From Candidatus Taylorbacteria bacterium RIFCSPLOWO2_12_FULL_43_20 (lineage in GTDB: Bacteria > Patescibacteriota > Minisyncoccia > Phycocordibacterales > HO2-43-120), in assembly GCA_001821295.1 (NCBI GenBank), contig MHSK01000021.1, forward strand, positions 1-40,905: a stretch of DNA of 40,905 bases. The letters run 5' to 3'. Position 1 is the stretch's first letter. The number at the start of each line of letters is the position of its first letter. Below are positions 1-8,991 of this stretch, in pieces. Below the pieces are notes generated by a model. That model made no database searches. It had not been told where the DNA came from and saw only the letters and a list, made by a program, of their open reading frames with translations. The translations under genes were made by a program, and so were the position numbers.

Positions 1-104
1 GAGATTAAGCCTTTAATTTGTCCGACAGACATATTATGGCTTACCCGAAGGGGTTTTTCTAATTTACGAAAATTTTAGTGGGACAGTAGTGACTTTTCCC
101 CAGA

Positions 105-162
105 TTATCAACATGTTTATAAACTTTTCACAAGTTTGCCGATTTAAAGAAGAGTATATAAT
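105..162 (+). promoter_or_regulatory. dnaA promoter with DnaA box
   Basis: A -10 hexamer TATAAT lies at 157-162, with a weak -35 (TTTGCC, 135-140) 16 bases upstream. A DnaA-box-like TTATCAACA lies at 105-113, and a poorer match, CTTTTCACA, lies just downstream near 124-132. This arrangement suggests that DnaA represses its own gene. The leader would be about 28 nt, with no Shine-Dalgarno site before the ATG at 197. Bases 1-104 hold no gene; a short ACCC-GAA-GGGGT hairpin followed by T's near 43-58 may end an upstream transcript. Confidence 0.55.
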
Positions 163-196
163 AAAAAATACTAAAACATGTTAATCCAATTAAAAA

Positions 197-1537
197 ATGG
201 TTGAAGACAAAAAATTATGGGACAGGGTTCTTGTGGAGATGGAGCTTGGTATGTCAAAAGCGAACTTTACCACATGGCTCAAAGATACTTGTATCATCAA
301 GCAAGAGGACGGTGTGGTGTATCTTAGTGTCCCCAATGCCTTTGTCAAAGACTGGCTAACCAACAAATTTCATAAACCCATACTGAAAGCGTTGAGAGAT
401 TTCGGTGAAAATATTAGATCTGTTGAGTATATAGTGACAAAAGAGCTTAAAAAGAAGGATGAGGGCCTTAAAAAGCTTGCCGCCTTTAACAATGAACTGC
501 CGCTTAGCGAGCATTACATAAACAAAGAAGATAACCTGAACCAACGCTACACTTTTGACTCTTTTGTAATAGGGCCATTCAATGAAATTGCCTACGCGGC
601 GGCCCAAGCTGTCATAAAAAAGCCGGGTACCGCTTACAACCCTTTGTTTATTTACGGAAATACCGGCCATGGCAAAACTCACCTCATACAATCCATTGGG
701 AATTACATCAAAAATCACTATCCCTCCAAAAAAGTACACTATGTCACATCAGAAAAATACGTTGTTGATTATGTCGGTTCAATGCAAACAAACAAAATCA
801 ACCAGTTTAAGGATAAATATAAGAAATACGACGTGTTAATAATGGACGATATTCAGTTTCTTTCCAATAAAGAAAAAAGTCAGGAAGAATTGTTCCATTT
901 ATTCAACAACCTATACGAAGACAATAAACAAATCGTCTTTTCATCCGACAAACATCCCAACTTCATACCTAACCTTGAAGACCGCCTGAAGTCGCGATTC
1001 AGCCAGGGTATGATAGTGGATATCCCCGCCCCAGACCATGAGTCCAGGGCTGCCATCTTGAAGACAAAGGCCCGTCAAAACAATTTTCATTTGGAAGAGG
1101 ATATAATTCACTTGTTGGCTTCCGAACTGGAAAGTAATATAAGGGAACTTGAAGGAATATTGAATGCTGTCATCTGTCAGTCGCAAGTAAAAGGGAAGGA
1201 CCTCTCGGTCATGGAAATAAAAAACATAATAAAAGCAAGTGTGAAGCCAAAAAAAACGGTTTCCGCGAATGATATCATCAAAGTGGTGGCAAACTATTAC
1301 AACATTGAAGAAGATGTCATATACAACAAAACAAGAAGAAAGGAAGTGGTGAGGCCGCGCCAAATAGCTATGTATATACTGCGCGAAGACTGCAACGTCT
1401 CTTATCCATCAATCGGCCAGAAACTCGGGGGACGAGACCACACCACCGTTATCCACTCTTGTGAGAAGATTAAAGACGGCCTAAAGAACGACACATCGCT
1501 TATGGAAGACATAACTCAAATAAGATCAATGCTGTAA
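197..1537 (+). CDS. dnaA: Chromosomal replication initiator protein DnaA
   Basis: DnaA binds DnaA boxes at oriC, oligomerises with ATP and opens the duplex. The 446 residues are a normal length. Residues 1-90 form the N-terminal interaction domain. The AAA+ core starts near 115 (YTFDSFVIG), with the P-loop GNTGHGKTH near 153-161 and Walker B VLIMDDIQFL near 213. The C-terminal domain carries the DnaA signature GGRDHTTVIHSCEKI near 415-430, which reads the box. The next gene is dnaN, with an oriC-like spacer between them, and the upstream promoter contains a DnaA-box-like site. The P-loop variant GNTGHGKT, where GGVGLGKT is common, still keeps the essential Gly, Lys and Thr. Confidence 0.97.
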   Translation: MVEDKKLWDRVLVEMELGMSKANFTTWLKDTCIIKQEDGVVYLSVPNAFVKDWLTNKFHKPILKALRDFGENIRSVEYIVTKELKKKDEGLKKLAAFNNELPLSEHYINKEDNLNQRYTFDSFVIGPFNEIAYAAAQAVIKKPGTAYNPLFIYGNTGHGKTHLIQSIGNYIKNHYPSKKVHYVTSEKYVVDYVGSMQTNKINQFKDKYKKYDVLIMDDIQFLSNKEKSQEELFHLFNNLYEDNKQIVFSSDKHPNFIPNLEDRLKSRFSQGMIVDIPAPDHESRAAILKTKARQNNFHLEEDIIHLLASELESNIRELEGILNAVICQSQVKGKDLSVMEIKNIIKASVKPKKTVSANDIIKVVANYYNIEEDVIYNKTRRKEVVRPRQIAMYILREDCNVSYPSIGQKLGGRDHTTVIHSCEKIKDGLKNDTSLMEDITQIRSML

Positions 1538-1563
1538 TATGATGAGGTGTGTACACCTATAGC

Positions 1564-1636
1564 TGTCATTCCCGCGAAAGCGGGAATCTAGAGTATACGG
1601 ACAGAACCCTGGATTCCCGCTTTCGCGGGAATGACA
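1564..1636. repeat. Family A repeat: paired dRS3-like hairpins
   Basis: Two 20-bp palindromes of the form ATTCCC-N8-GGGAAT, each flanked by TGTC or GACA, stand in opposite orientation about 20 bp apart (1564-1590 and 1611-1636). The unit as a whole is an inverted repeat. The N8 core is GCGAAAGC in the first hairpin and GCTTTCGC in the second. The same structure recurs at 3094, 4921, 10861, 21474 and 27517. It lies between dnaA and the oriC-like boxes. Confidence 0.85.
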
Positions 1637-1650
1637 AACGGTGGAATGGT

Positions 1651-1853
1651 TGTGGAAAAGATACTAACAAATTGTTTATAAACCGAGTCATGTAAATAGT
1701 GGTTTGAATTTATCAACAAAACGCCAAACTAAAATACAAAATATCCACAATTAAAATCAGAAAAAAACAAGATAGTATATAACAACTCAGCACTTATACA
1801 CATATCCACATCCATAATAATAAAACTAATAAATATTTATATATAAATTAATT
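1651..1853. other. Probable oriC (DnaA boxes and AT-rich unwinding region)
   Basis: The dnaA-dnaN spacer holds a cluster of near-consensus DnaA boxes: TGTGGAAAA at 1651-1659 (reverse of TTTTCCACA), TTATCAACA at 1710-1718, ATATCCACA at 1741-1749 and ATATCCACA at 1802-1810. Bases 1811-1853 are almost pure A/T and fit a duplex-unwinding element next to the last box. Box clustering beside dnaA is the usual bacterial origin layout, so the origin call is an inference from position and motifs. A -10-like TATAAA at 1842-1847 inside the AT-rich part probably also drives dnaN. Confidence 0.7.
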
Positions 1854-2954
1854 ATGAAAATTGAATGCGTGGGGGAAAAGTTAATACAAGCGATTTCCAA
1901 ATGTGAGAAAACAAGCATGAAGCACCCAACCCTGCCTGTTTTGAAATGCATTCTTTTTGAGGCAGAAGACGGGGTTTTAACATTAAAATCTACTAATCTT
2001 GATCTTGGTATAAGAGTATCCTTGCCTGTAAAAGTGTCTAAAGGAGGCGTTGTTGCCGTACCCGGTTCGGTTGTGGGAAGTTATATCAATAACCTAAGCA
2101 GGGCCAAGAGTATTGTTTTGGAGACCGAGGGAGAGAATTTAAAAATCTCCTCCAAGGATTGCTCCGCTTTGATTAAATGCTTTCCTCATGAGGATTTTCC
2201 AAACATCCCGCTTGTAGAGGGTGGTGTTAATTTGAAGATAAACGCCAAAGATTTTGTTAATGGTATGAGGTCTGTTTGGTACAGCGCTGCGGTGTCCAGT
2301 ATGAAGCCGGAGCTTTCAAGTGTTTATATTTATTCCGAAGATGATGTTTTGATATTTGTCGCCACCGACTCTTTCAGATTGGCGGAAAAGAGAGTCAAGG
2401 TGAAAAAAATAACCGAACCAGTGAATTTAATGATACCTTTTAAAAATGTTTTGGAAATTATCAGAGTTTTGGATGAAATTGACGATGACGCCAGTGTCAG
2501 CTTCAACAAAAATCAAATTTCCTTTGCTTTTGAAGAAATATATTTAACATCGCGAATTGTGGAGGGCAACTTTCCGGATTATAAGCAAATAATTCCAAAA
2601 GAGTACAAAACAGAAGCTGTTGTGTTGAAATATGACTTTGTTAATTCCTTAAAACTGGCGAATGTTTTCTCAGATAAATTCAATCAAATTAATATAAACA
2701 TTAAACCGGGCGATAGAATATTGAGTTTGACGACATGTAATTCCGATGTGGGGGAGAATGTCACCGCGCTTGACGGCGCTCTTAGCGGTGAAGATCAGGA
2801 TGTAAACTTCAATTACAAATACATAGCTGACTGTTTCCAATCAATAAACTCAGACAGTATTTCCTTGCAGTTTAACGACAAATCAAAACCCATGGTGGTA
2901 AAAGGTGTGAACGACAGGTCTTTTATGTATTTGGTAATGCCGATGAATCGTTGA
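1854..2954 (+). CDS. dnaN: DNA polymerase III subunit beta (sliding clamp)
   Basis: This is the ring-shaped processivity clamp that holds DNA polymerase III on DNA and serves as a docking platform for repair proteins. The 366 residues match the family length, with three repeated clamp domains. Typical features are the opening MKIECVGEKLIQAISKCEKT, the centre VATDSFRLAEKRV, and the C-terminal FMYLVMPMNR, which ends the third domain and forms part of the ligand pocket. It is codirectional with dnaA across the probable origin. No ribosome-binding site precedes the ATG; a TATAAA hexamer ends 6 bases before it, pointing to a leaderless message. No recF or gyrB follows. A family B repeat begins 2 bases after the stop. 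Confidence 0.96.
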   Translation: MKIECVGEKLIQAISKCEKTSMKHPTLPVLKCILFEAEDGVLTLKSTNLDLGIRVSLPVKVSKGGVVAVPGSVVGSYINNLSRAKSIVLETEGENLKISSKDCSALIKCFPHEDFPNIPLVEGGVNLKINAKDFVNGMRSVWYSAAVSSMKPELSSVYIYSEDDVLIFVATDSFRLAEKRVKVKKITEPVNLMIPFKNVLEIIRVLDEIDDDASVSFNKNQISFAFEEIYLTSRIVEGNFPDYKQIIPKEYKTEAVVLKYDFVNSLKLANVFSDKFNQININIKPGDRILSLTTCNSDVGENVTALDGALSGEDQDVNFNYKYIADCFQSINSDSISLQFNDKSKPMVVKGVNDRSFMYLVMPMNR

Positions 2955-2956
2955 TA

Positions 2957-2995
2957 GTAGATACCGCTTAACAAAAAGCGCACACGAATGGGGAG
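2957..2995. repeat. Family B arm (GTAGATACC...GAATGGGG)
   Basis: This ~39 bp sequence begins GTAGATACCGCTTAAC and ends GCGCACACGAATGGGG. It matches the terminal arms of the larger element at 27613-27841. Here only one arm is present, directly after the dnaN stop codon, so it is a solo end or a remnant. Confidence 0.7.
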
Positions 2996-3093
2996 GATAA
3001 GAAGCTTCGCTAGCTTCCTTAGCCTCATTAGCTTGTTAAAGGAAGAGGTAGAGGGAGAAGAAATTTCTAATGGAATAGGACTTACATGTTTGA

Positions 3094-3166
3094 TGTCATT
3101 CCCACGAAGGTGGGAATCCAGAGTACGCAGATAGACCCCTAGATTCCCGCCTTCGCGGGAATGACA
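3094..3166. repeat. Family A repeat: paired dRS3-like hairpins
   Basis: Two opposed ATTCCC-N8-GGGAAT palindromes are joined by a ~24 bp spacer. The left hairpin (ATTCCCACGAAGGTGGGAAT) carries compensating changes that keep its stem paired. Apart from this and the family B arm, the dnaN-3246 interval shows no coding signal. Confidence 0.85.
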
Positions 3167-3245
3167 GAAAAAAGCGGGAATGACAGATAGAGAGTGGTTT
3201 GAAAAAGGTAAAATTCGTAAGTCCTAATATAAAACCTTTAATGCA

Positions 3246-3500
3246 ATGTTCAACATCTCAACGTTTTTGGATAAGTTCAAAACTCTAGGCATGGCCGATA
3301 TTGCCGCCAAAGAAGCTATGGTGCAAGCTGCACAAAAATGCGCGGGGGTGATTCTGCAAAAGGAAAAAATAGATTACAAAGGAGGAATTATGTATATTAA
3401 GACAGATTCATCCCAAAAAAACCAAATGTATATAAAAAAAGATTCAATAATAAATTACTTGGAGTCGGATTTTAATGTGCGCATTAAGGACATAAGGTAA
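3246..3500 (+). CDS. Small protein, possible short DciA-like (DUF721) homologue
   Basis: This 84-residue protein has no signal peptide or membrane segment. Its second half reads as alternating strands and helices, GGIMYIKTDSSQKNQMY then IINYL...VRIKDIR. That resembles the C-terminal part of DUF721/DciA proteins, where a strand ending in 'DSS' is followed by a helix and a final 'v-DIR' strand. DciA proteins assist loading of the replicative helicase and are often encoded near dnaA. The match is by eye, and the protein is shorter than typical DciA. It stands alone on the plus strand after dnaN, about 290 bp away, with repeats on both sides. It could also be an unrelated lineage-specific small protein. 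Confidence 0.6.
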   Translation: MFNISTFLDKFKTLGMADIAAKEAMVQAAQKCAGVILQKEKIDYKGGIMYIKTDSSQKNQMYIKKDSIINYLESDFNVRIKDIR

Positions 3501-3590
3501 ACTATTACCGTTACAAATTAATTTCCTCTGCATACACCATGGATTTTCATCAATCTGAAAGCCATAAATTCACAACATGCTATAGTATCA

Positions 3591-3767
3591 TGAATTACAA
3601 AACTCTTTATCTTGGCCGGACTTTAGCGGAACATTGCGTAAGACAATGTGTGCCCTCCTCTTCCCCTCTTTAGAGGGGAAGTGCCGAGGTTTCCGAGGCG
3701 ATGGGGTGCTCCCTATTTCGTTGGAGATTTTCGCAAAAGCTCTGCCTTCGACGAGTTTTGTAATTCA
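3591..3767. repeat. Family C element, diverged copy
   Basis: This copy is bounded by TGAATTACAAAACTC and GAGTTTTGTAATTCA. The ends match the terminal inverted repeats of the copies at 4471 and 9570, but the middle has diverged and is longer (177 bp). It fills most of the space before ruvC; nothing else is apparent in 3501-3853 apart from the weak ruvC promoter. Confidence 0.7.
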
Positions 3768-3853
3768 AAGTATAGTACGTTTTAACTTGTAACGGCACTA
3801 GCTAGATGTGAACAAGAGAGTTGTTGCGACACATTCAAGTATTTTAATTTTAT

Positions 3854-4342
3854 ATGAGAATAATCGCCATAGATCCGGGTTATGAAAAAGTTGGAATAGC
3901 GGTATTGGAAAAAAGAAAAAATGAAAACGTATTGCTGTACTCCGGCTGTTTTAAAACCCCGTCCAAACAAGAATTTCACAAACGACTTGTGTCAATCGGA
4001 GAGGAGGTGAAGAGGATTATTGATGTTTATAACCCGGAAATTTTAGCTATAGAAACACTTTTTTTTAACAATAACCAGAAAACCGCCATGAGGGTATCTG
4101 AGGCTAGGGGGGTAATTGTAGTGAGCTGCGCGGCCGCCGGACTTCGGGTTTTGGAATACACTCCCTTACAGGTAAAGATTGCCGTTACTAGCCACGGCAG
4201 AAGTGGGAAGGCGCAAATGACGGCCATGGTTAAGCGGCTTTTGGTGATGGAAGACAAAATCGCGGAAGATGATGAGTATGATGCCATTAGCGTGGGGCTT
4301 ACTTGTCTTGCTCACGATTCCTCGTATGGCCGTATAGAATAG
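3854..4342 (+). CDS. ruvC: Holliday junction resolvase RuvC
   Basis: RuvC is the crossover junction endodeoxyribonuclease that cuts four-way junctions moved by RuvAB. The 162 residues match the family. The acidic catalytic set is visible: Asp7 in IAIDPGYEKVG, Glu in AIETLFF near residue 67, and the C-terminal pair in EDDEYDAISVGL near 138-141. The fold is RNase H-like. It is not in an operon with ruvA (24362) or ruvB (10741), although all three are in this window. The ATG is preceded by a weak promoter (TTGTTG, N16, TTTAAT at 3843-3848) ending 5 bases upstream, again suggesting a leaderless message. Confidence 0.95.
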   Translation: MRIIAIDPGYEKVGIAVLEKRKNENVLLYSGCFKTPSKQEFHKRLVSIGEEVKRIIDVYNPEILAIETLFFNNNQKTAMRVSEARGVIVVSCAAAGLRVLEYTPLQVKIAVTSHGRSGKAQMTAMVKRLLVMEDKIAEDDEYDAISVGLTCLAHDSSYGRIE

Positions 4343-4470
4343 TACTTACGCAGTCGGCGCATTTCTTCTCTGCAAGCTCCGTTTGCTCCCGCAATGTATA
4401 AGCATACATTTTGGTCGCAATCCTCGCTTGCGCCTCGAACTGCATCCAACTGCGGAAGTCCTATAGACTT

Positions 4471-4605
4471 TGAATTACGAAACTCTTTTCTCGGCAGGGC
4501 TTTTGCGGAACACGGGTATTTTTTTGCTAAAAAATCCCTATGCTCAGCCCGTCGGCTTCCGCAATGTTCCGCAAAAGCCCTGCCTTCGACGAGTTTCGTA
4601 ATTCA
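4471..4605. repeat. Family C element (MITE-like), intact copy
   Basis: This 135 bp element has perfect 15-bp terminal inverted repeats, TGAATTACGAAACTC and GAGTTTCGTAATTCA. A second, inner inverted pair is built on GGCAGGGCTTTTGCGGAACA. It has no coding capacity of its own. A near-identical copy lies at 9570-9702. The flanks (4343-4470 and 4606-4766) show no coding signal. Confidence 0.85.
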
Positions 4606-4766
4606 CGATATAGAAGTATTAACCATGGTTTGCCACAGGTTTCGTTATCCACAGTTTTTCTTGGTAAAAATTTGCAAAAAAATATATATCTGATAATAAT
4701 ATTTCATTCGTGCTGGGCGCAACGGCGTTTACGCGCGAAATTAATTATAAATTTACTCAAACTATC

Positions 4767-4868
4767 ATGACGAATGTTCCTTTAGGTGAAGAGGAATTGA
4801 GTGAGCTAGAAGACGTTGAGGAGGAGGGTTTTGATATGGACAGCGACGAGACAGAAGAGAGTTGGTAG
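4767..4868 (+). CDS. Possible small acidic peptide
   Basis: This is an open frame of 33 codons starting ATGACGAATGTTCC and ending TGGTAG. The product, MTNVPLGEEELSELEDVEEE..., is very acidic: about half the residues are Asp or Glu, with no basic residue. The composition is unusual for a random frame in this AT-leaning DNA. An AT-rich stretch with possible -10 sequences precedes it, but no clear ribosome-binding site is seen. I do not recognise a family. It sits between a family C element and a family A element, convergent with tyrS. Confidence 0.3.
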   Translation: MTNVPLGEEELSELEDVEEEGFDMDSDETEESW

Positions 4869-4872
4869 GTAT

Positions 4873-5013
4873 CTGCTTACAAGGTCAAGTAATCTGCTAA
4901 ACGTAACACTTTTTTTCTTCTGTCATTCCCGCGAATGCGGGAACCCAGATTCAAATATGTCCTAGATTCCCGCCTTCGCGGGAATGATACCCCTCAGAGT
5001 GTGAGCAGTTACG
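4873..5013. repeat. Family A element with outer arms
   Basis: The core is a dRS3-like hairpin pair at 4921-4988. Outside it are imperfect longer arms: CTGCTTACAAGGTCAAGT on the left (4873-4890) and a matching ...GTGTGAGCAGTTACG on the right, ending at 5013. The same outer arms flank the cores at 21424-21565 and 27465-27610, so the mobile or amplified unit is about 140-146 bp. Confidence 0.75.
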
Positions 5014-5032
5014 CCGGTAGGAGTGCGCGACA

Positions 5033-6433
5033 CTATTGTTGTGTGTGTTTTAATTTTATCCTTATAAATCTTTTTTTACCTACTCTTAAACAGTGGTCGG
5101 TTGTTATTTTTACACTGGGATCAGTCAACTTCTCTTTGGTTTCTATATTTGTTATGGCGCCTTCGCTTATAAGTCGTCTGAACTCGCCTTTTGATTTAAC
5201 CAAAGAGCATTCCACCAGCAGATCCGCCAGCGAACTGTTTTTCTCGGCCGTTATTTCGGGGATGTTTTCCGGTATTTGTTCCATCTCAAAAACGTTTTTG
5301 AAACAACTTTCCGCTTCCTTGGCTTTTTCTTCACCGTAATAAATCGCTGTTATTTCTTTCGCCAATCTCATTTTTATGTTTTTCGGGCTGACGGATCCGC
5401 TTTCCATGTTTTTCTTTATATCTTTTATGTCCGCCTCCGGGGTGTAAGTGCACAAAATGAAGTAATTGATTATAGAAGAGTCAGGAATAGACATAATTTT
5501 TCCATACATATCCTCCGGTTTGTCGGTTATCGCGACGTAGTTGTTTAAACTCTTGCTCATTTTTTCCTTACCATCCAACCCTTCAAGTATTTTGATGGAC
5601 ATTACGGCCTGAGATGGTTTTTTGTTGATTTTCATTATGTCTCTGCCAAGGAGCATGTTGAAGGTTTGGTCTGTCCCTCCTATTTCCATGTCGCAGTTTC
5701 CATAAATGCTGGATATCATGTAAGAGTCTATGCCTTGAAGTACTGGATAAAGAAGCTCGTGAACGAATAATTCTTCATGTTTTTTCAATCTATCTTGGAA
5801 CATGTCTCTTTGCATCAAGCGAGATAGGGAAACGTGTTTTAATGTCCACAACAGTCCTTTTAAAGTCACGGAATAAACCTCCTTCTTTTTGAGGTGGGTT
5901 TTTTGCATGCGTGTTTTTTCATATAAGATTGCTTTACCAACGAACGATCTCGGATTGACCAGTGTTGTATTGAGAAGCATGTAAGGTACTTGTTTGGCCT
6001 CAAGGTCGGTAATGCCATAATACCACTCGGAATTTCTGATCCATGAGAACACTTTTTCGTCTGTTTTTAATATTTTTCCGACTTGGTCAATGTAAGTCTT
6101 TGCGTTACGGTCAACTTCTTTTTGTTCGGTTTCTGGCCTAACCTTACTCTTGCCGGTCGGATCTCCTATTTGGGCGGTGTAATCGCCTATAAGGAAAAGC
6201 ACTTTGCAGCCCAAATCCTGAAACTTTCTGAGTTTTCGCAAAATAACCGCGTGGCCCAAGTGTATGTCTGGACGGTTTGGATCCACACCAATTTTAATGA
6301 TAATGTCTTCAGTGTATTCGCCTCGCGCTTTTTTTAAGCATTTATCTTTGAACTTATTATCGGGATCAAAAAACTCTGCTACGCCTCGGCCGAACAGGTC
6401 GTTAACATCAAATTCATCAACATTTGTTTCCAT
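5033..6433 (-). CDS. tyrS: Tyrosine-tRNA ligase
   Basis: This class I aminoacyl-tRNA synthetase charges tRNA-Tyr. The Rossmann-fold signature is HLGH at residues 58-61 (the HIGH motif), and KMSKS lies near 290 within KEKMSKSLNN. The C-terminal ~65 residues form an S4 RNA-binding domain (LADLLVECSLVKSKGEFRRLI). At 466 residues it is somewhat longer than the usual 400-430, with the extra length in the N-terminal 35 residues and the central region. Upstream, an extended -10 (TGG-TAAATT, reverse strand of 6441-6446) ends 7 bases before the ATG, so the message is probably leaderless. It diverges from the penicillin-binding protein gene. Confidence 0.95.
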   Translation of the reverse strand: METNVDEFDVNDLFGRGVAEFFDPDNKFKDKCLKKARGEYTEDIIIKIGVDPNRPDIHLGHAVILRKLRKFQDLGCKVLFLIGDYTAQIGDPTGKSKVRPETEQKEVDRNAKTYIDQVGKILKTDEKVFSWIRNSEWYYGITDLEAKQVPYMLLNTTLVNPRSFVGKAILYEKTRMQKTHLKKKEVYSVTLKGLLWTLKHVSLSRLMQRDMFQDRLKKHEELFVHELLYPVLQGIDSYMISSIYGNCDMEIGGTDQTFNMLLGRDIMKINKKPSQAVMSIKILEGLDGKEKMSKSLNNYVAITDKPEDMYGKIMSIPDSSIINYFILCTYTPEADIKDIKKNMESGSVSPKNIKMRLAKEITAIYYGEEKAKEAESCFKNVFEMEQIPENIPEITAEKNSSLADLLVECSLVKSKGEFRRLISEGAITNIETKEKLTDPSVKITTDHCLRVGKKRFIRIKLKHTQQ

Positions 6434-6527
6434 ATTGTGTAATTTACCATAAAAAGCGCCGTGTTTCCATGTTAATAATTTTATGTAATAGAAACTTGGA
6501 CCACTCCGTGATAATATCTATTCTGAC

Positions 6528-8969
6528 ATGAATAAGTTTTATTTATCATCTGCTAAAAAAAGAATAGTCAAGGACGTGGTTATAATTTCTTTAGCGCTCG
6601 GCGCTTTGTTTTTCGGTTCCTTGGTCTTGTGGGCCACAACGTTTGAGCTGCCCGATTTGAACGCTTTTGAGCAGAGAAAGGTGGCGGAGTCAACAAAGAT
6701 TTACGACAGAACAGGCAAAGTACTCCTGTACAGCGTGCACGAAAACATCAAAAGGACGGTAGTTCCTAACGAAGAAATGTCAAAAAACATAAAAAATGCC
6801 ACAGTGGCTATTGAAGATGCCGAATTTTACCAGCATCGCGGCATAAAACCAAAATCCATTGTTCGAGCTGTATTTGCCAACTTGAAAAGTGGGAAGTTTA
6901 GTCAGGGGGGGTCCACAATAACTCAACAGGTGATAAAAAACACCTTTCTAACTTCCGAAAAAACCATATCACGAAAGGTAAAGGAGTGGGTATTGGCGCT
7001 GAGATTGGAGCGGGTGGCCACGAAAGAGCTTATACTCACCACGTACTTAAACGAAGCGCCGTACGGCGGTAATCTTTACGGAGTTGAGGAAGCAAGCCAG
7101 GCGTATTTTGGAAAAACCGCCAATGACTTAACGGTGGCCGAGGCGGCGTATCTGGCTGCTTTGCCGCAAGCTCCGACTTACTATTCTCCATATGGCAATC
7201 ACAAACAGGACCTCATAGCCAGAAAAAATCTCGTGCTTAACCAAATGAAAGAAAATAATTTTATTAGCGAAGAAGAATACAAAGAAGCTGTGGCGGAGAA
7301 GGTCAATTTCAGACTCAGGGAAGAAAGAGGAATAAAAGCGCCTCATTTTGTAATTTTTGTCAGGGAGCGTCTTGTTGAGAAATACGGAGAAAGAGCCGTG
7401 GAGGAAAACGGATATAAAGTGATAACCACTTTGGATTACGAATTGCAGAAAAAGACGGAGGAGCTGACTCGGGAATACGCTCTTAAAAACAAGAAACAGT
7501 ACGATGCTGAGAATGCCGGCGTGGTTATTATGGACCCGAAGACCGGACAAGTGCTCGGCATGGTCGGGTCAAGAGGGTATTTTGATGAGGAAATAGACGG
7601 CAATTTCAACGTTACCTTGGCGCATCGTCAGCCGGGTTCAACCTTCAAGCCTATAGTTTATGCTCAAGCTTTTAAAAAAGGGTTTGTTCCCGAGACGGTC
7701 GTGTTTGATGTGAAGACGCAGTTTTCATCCAACTGCTCACCATCCAATCTGACTAGTTCCGGAGGTTGTTATTCTCCGGACAATTACGACGAAAAATACA
7801 GAGGACCTATTTCATTGCGAAACGCGCTTGCTCAGTCAGTAAACATCGCGTCTGTCAAAGTGCTTCACTTAGCCGGTCTTAACGACTCATTGCGGCTGGC
7901 GAAAGATTTGGGTATAGAAAGTTTGGCAACCGCCTCAACTTACGGTTTGACTTTAGTTTTGGGAGGTGGGGAAGCGGCCCTCATTGACATGACGAGCGCT
8001 TACGCGGTATTTGCAAATGAAGGGCGTCGCAATCCGTACGAAGTAATTTTGAAGGTGGAGGATAGAGCGGGCAATGTTGTTGAAGAGTTTGAAAAGAAAG
8101 AAACACCCGTCCTACCCAAAGATATCGCGCTCACCGTTTCTGATATTCTTTCAGACAATGTCGCGAGGACCCCGCTTTACGGGCCAAATTCACTTTTGTA
8201 TTTTCCGGGAAAGGACGTCGCGGTAAAAACTGGAACCACCAATGATTACAAAGACGCGTGGACCATAGGGTATACCCCCACTGTGGTTGTGGGCGCGTGG
8301 GTGGGCAACAATGACAACAGGCCCATGGATAAAAAACTATCGGGTCTTTTGGTTGTCCCTCTTTGGCATGCGGTAATGGAAGAGGCGCTAAAAACCGTAC
8401 CGGAGGAAAAATTCAGCCGGCCGAGGGCTGTTGACACGTCTCGCTACAAACCTATGGTAAACGGCAATTGGCAGGGATATGTTGAAACAGCCAATTCCGG
8501 TTTCCCTCAAGTTCACAGTATTTTACATTATGTTGATGTCAACGATCCTTTGGGTCCCGCTCCTTCCAATCCGGCGCGAGACTCTCAATATGAGCGCTGG
8601 GAATACGCAGTAAGGTCTTGGTCAGGCCGCGCGGGCGGTAGCGGTACTCGTGATTATGGTTTGCCCTCCGGCGATCAGGAGATTTTCGACACTGTGGAGA
8701 GGAAAAACTACAGGATTACAATCAATAGGCCGAAAGATGGCAGAAAATACGCGCTGGACGAAATAATCAGGGTCAGGTTGGATTACCCATCCAAGTTTTC
8801 TCCAATAAAAGCAGATTTTTTCAATAATGGCGTTTATCTGGGATCCAGCGTTGAAGAACCGTTCAATTTTTCTTTTATACCATCACCCGGATTGAATGTT
8901 TTCAGGGCCGTTCTTTTGGATGCGGAAGGAAATCTTGGGGAGGATGTAAGTGAGTTTAGTGCAGAATGA
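6528..8969 (+). CDS. Class A penicillin-binding protein (transglycosylase/transpeptidase)
   Basis: This bifunctional enzyme polymerises and cross-links peptidoglycan at the outer face of the membrane. It has an N-terminal anchor at residues ~15-37. The GT51 domain carries the catalytic Glu in EDAEFYQHRG (~95) and GGSTITQQ (~126). The transpeptidase domain carries STFK (~370, catalytic Ser), SVN (~436) and KTGTT (~566). A C-terminal ~90-residue segment (NRPKDGRKYALDEIIRV...) looks like an Ig-like sandwich. The length of 813 is normal for PBP1A-type proteins. The start is supported by an extended -10 (TGA-TAATAT, to 6517) 10 bases upstream. It implies that the cell makes its own wall. Confidence 0.95.
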   Translation: MNKFYLSSAKKRIVKDVVIISLALGALFFGSLVLWATTFELPDLNAFEQRKVAESTKIYDRTGKVLLYSVHENIKRTVVPNEEMSKNIKNATVAIEDAEFYQHRGIKPKSIVRAVFANLKSGKFSQGGSTITQQVIKNTFLTSEKTISRKVKEWVLALRLERVATKELILTTYLNEAPYGGNLYGVEEASQAYFGKTANDLTVAEAAYLAALPQAPTYYSPYGNHKQDLIARKNLVLNQMKENNFISEEEYKEAVAEKVNFRLREERGIKAPHFVIFVRERLVEKYGERAVEENGYKVITTLDYELQKKTEELTREYALKNKKQYDAENAGVVIMDPKTGQVLGMVGSRGYFDEEIDGNFNVTLAHRQPGSTFKPIVYAQAFKKGFVPETVVFDVKTQFSSNCSPSNLTSSGGCYSPDNYDEKYRGPISLRNALAQSVNIASVKVLHLAGLNDSLRLAKDLGIESLATASTYGLTLVLGGGEAALIDMTSAYAVFANEGRRNPYEVILKVEDRAGNVVEEFEKKETPVLPKDIALTVSDILSDNVARTPLYGPNSLLYFPGKDVAVKTGTTNDYKDAWTIGYTPTVVVGAWVGNNDNRPMDKKLSGLLVVPLWHAVMEEALKTVPEEKFSRPRAVDTSRYKPMVNGNWQGYVETANSGFPQVHSILHYVDVNDPLGPAPSNPARDSQYERWEYAVRSWSGRAGGSGTRDYGLPSGDQEIFDTVERKNYRITINRPKDGRKYALDEIIRVRLDYPSKFSPIKADFFNNGVYLGSSVEEPFNFSFIPSPGLNVFRAVLLDAEGNLGEDVSEFSAE

Positions 8970-8991
8970 TTAAGGTGTATAGCGTGATAAT

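Noticed and set aside
1564-1636. CRISPR array suggested by recurring palindromic repeats
   Set aside because: The repeats are dispersed singly through the window, paired in inverted orientation, and show no regular direct repeat-spacer pattern or cas genes.
4394-4770. Frames of 76 and 99 codons across the family C element
   Set aside because: They are made of the repeat itself, and similar frames appear at the other copy (9498-9871).
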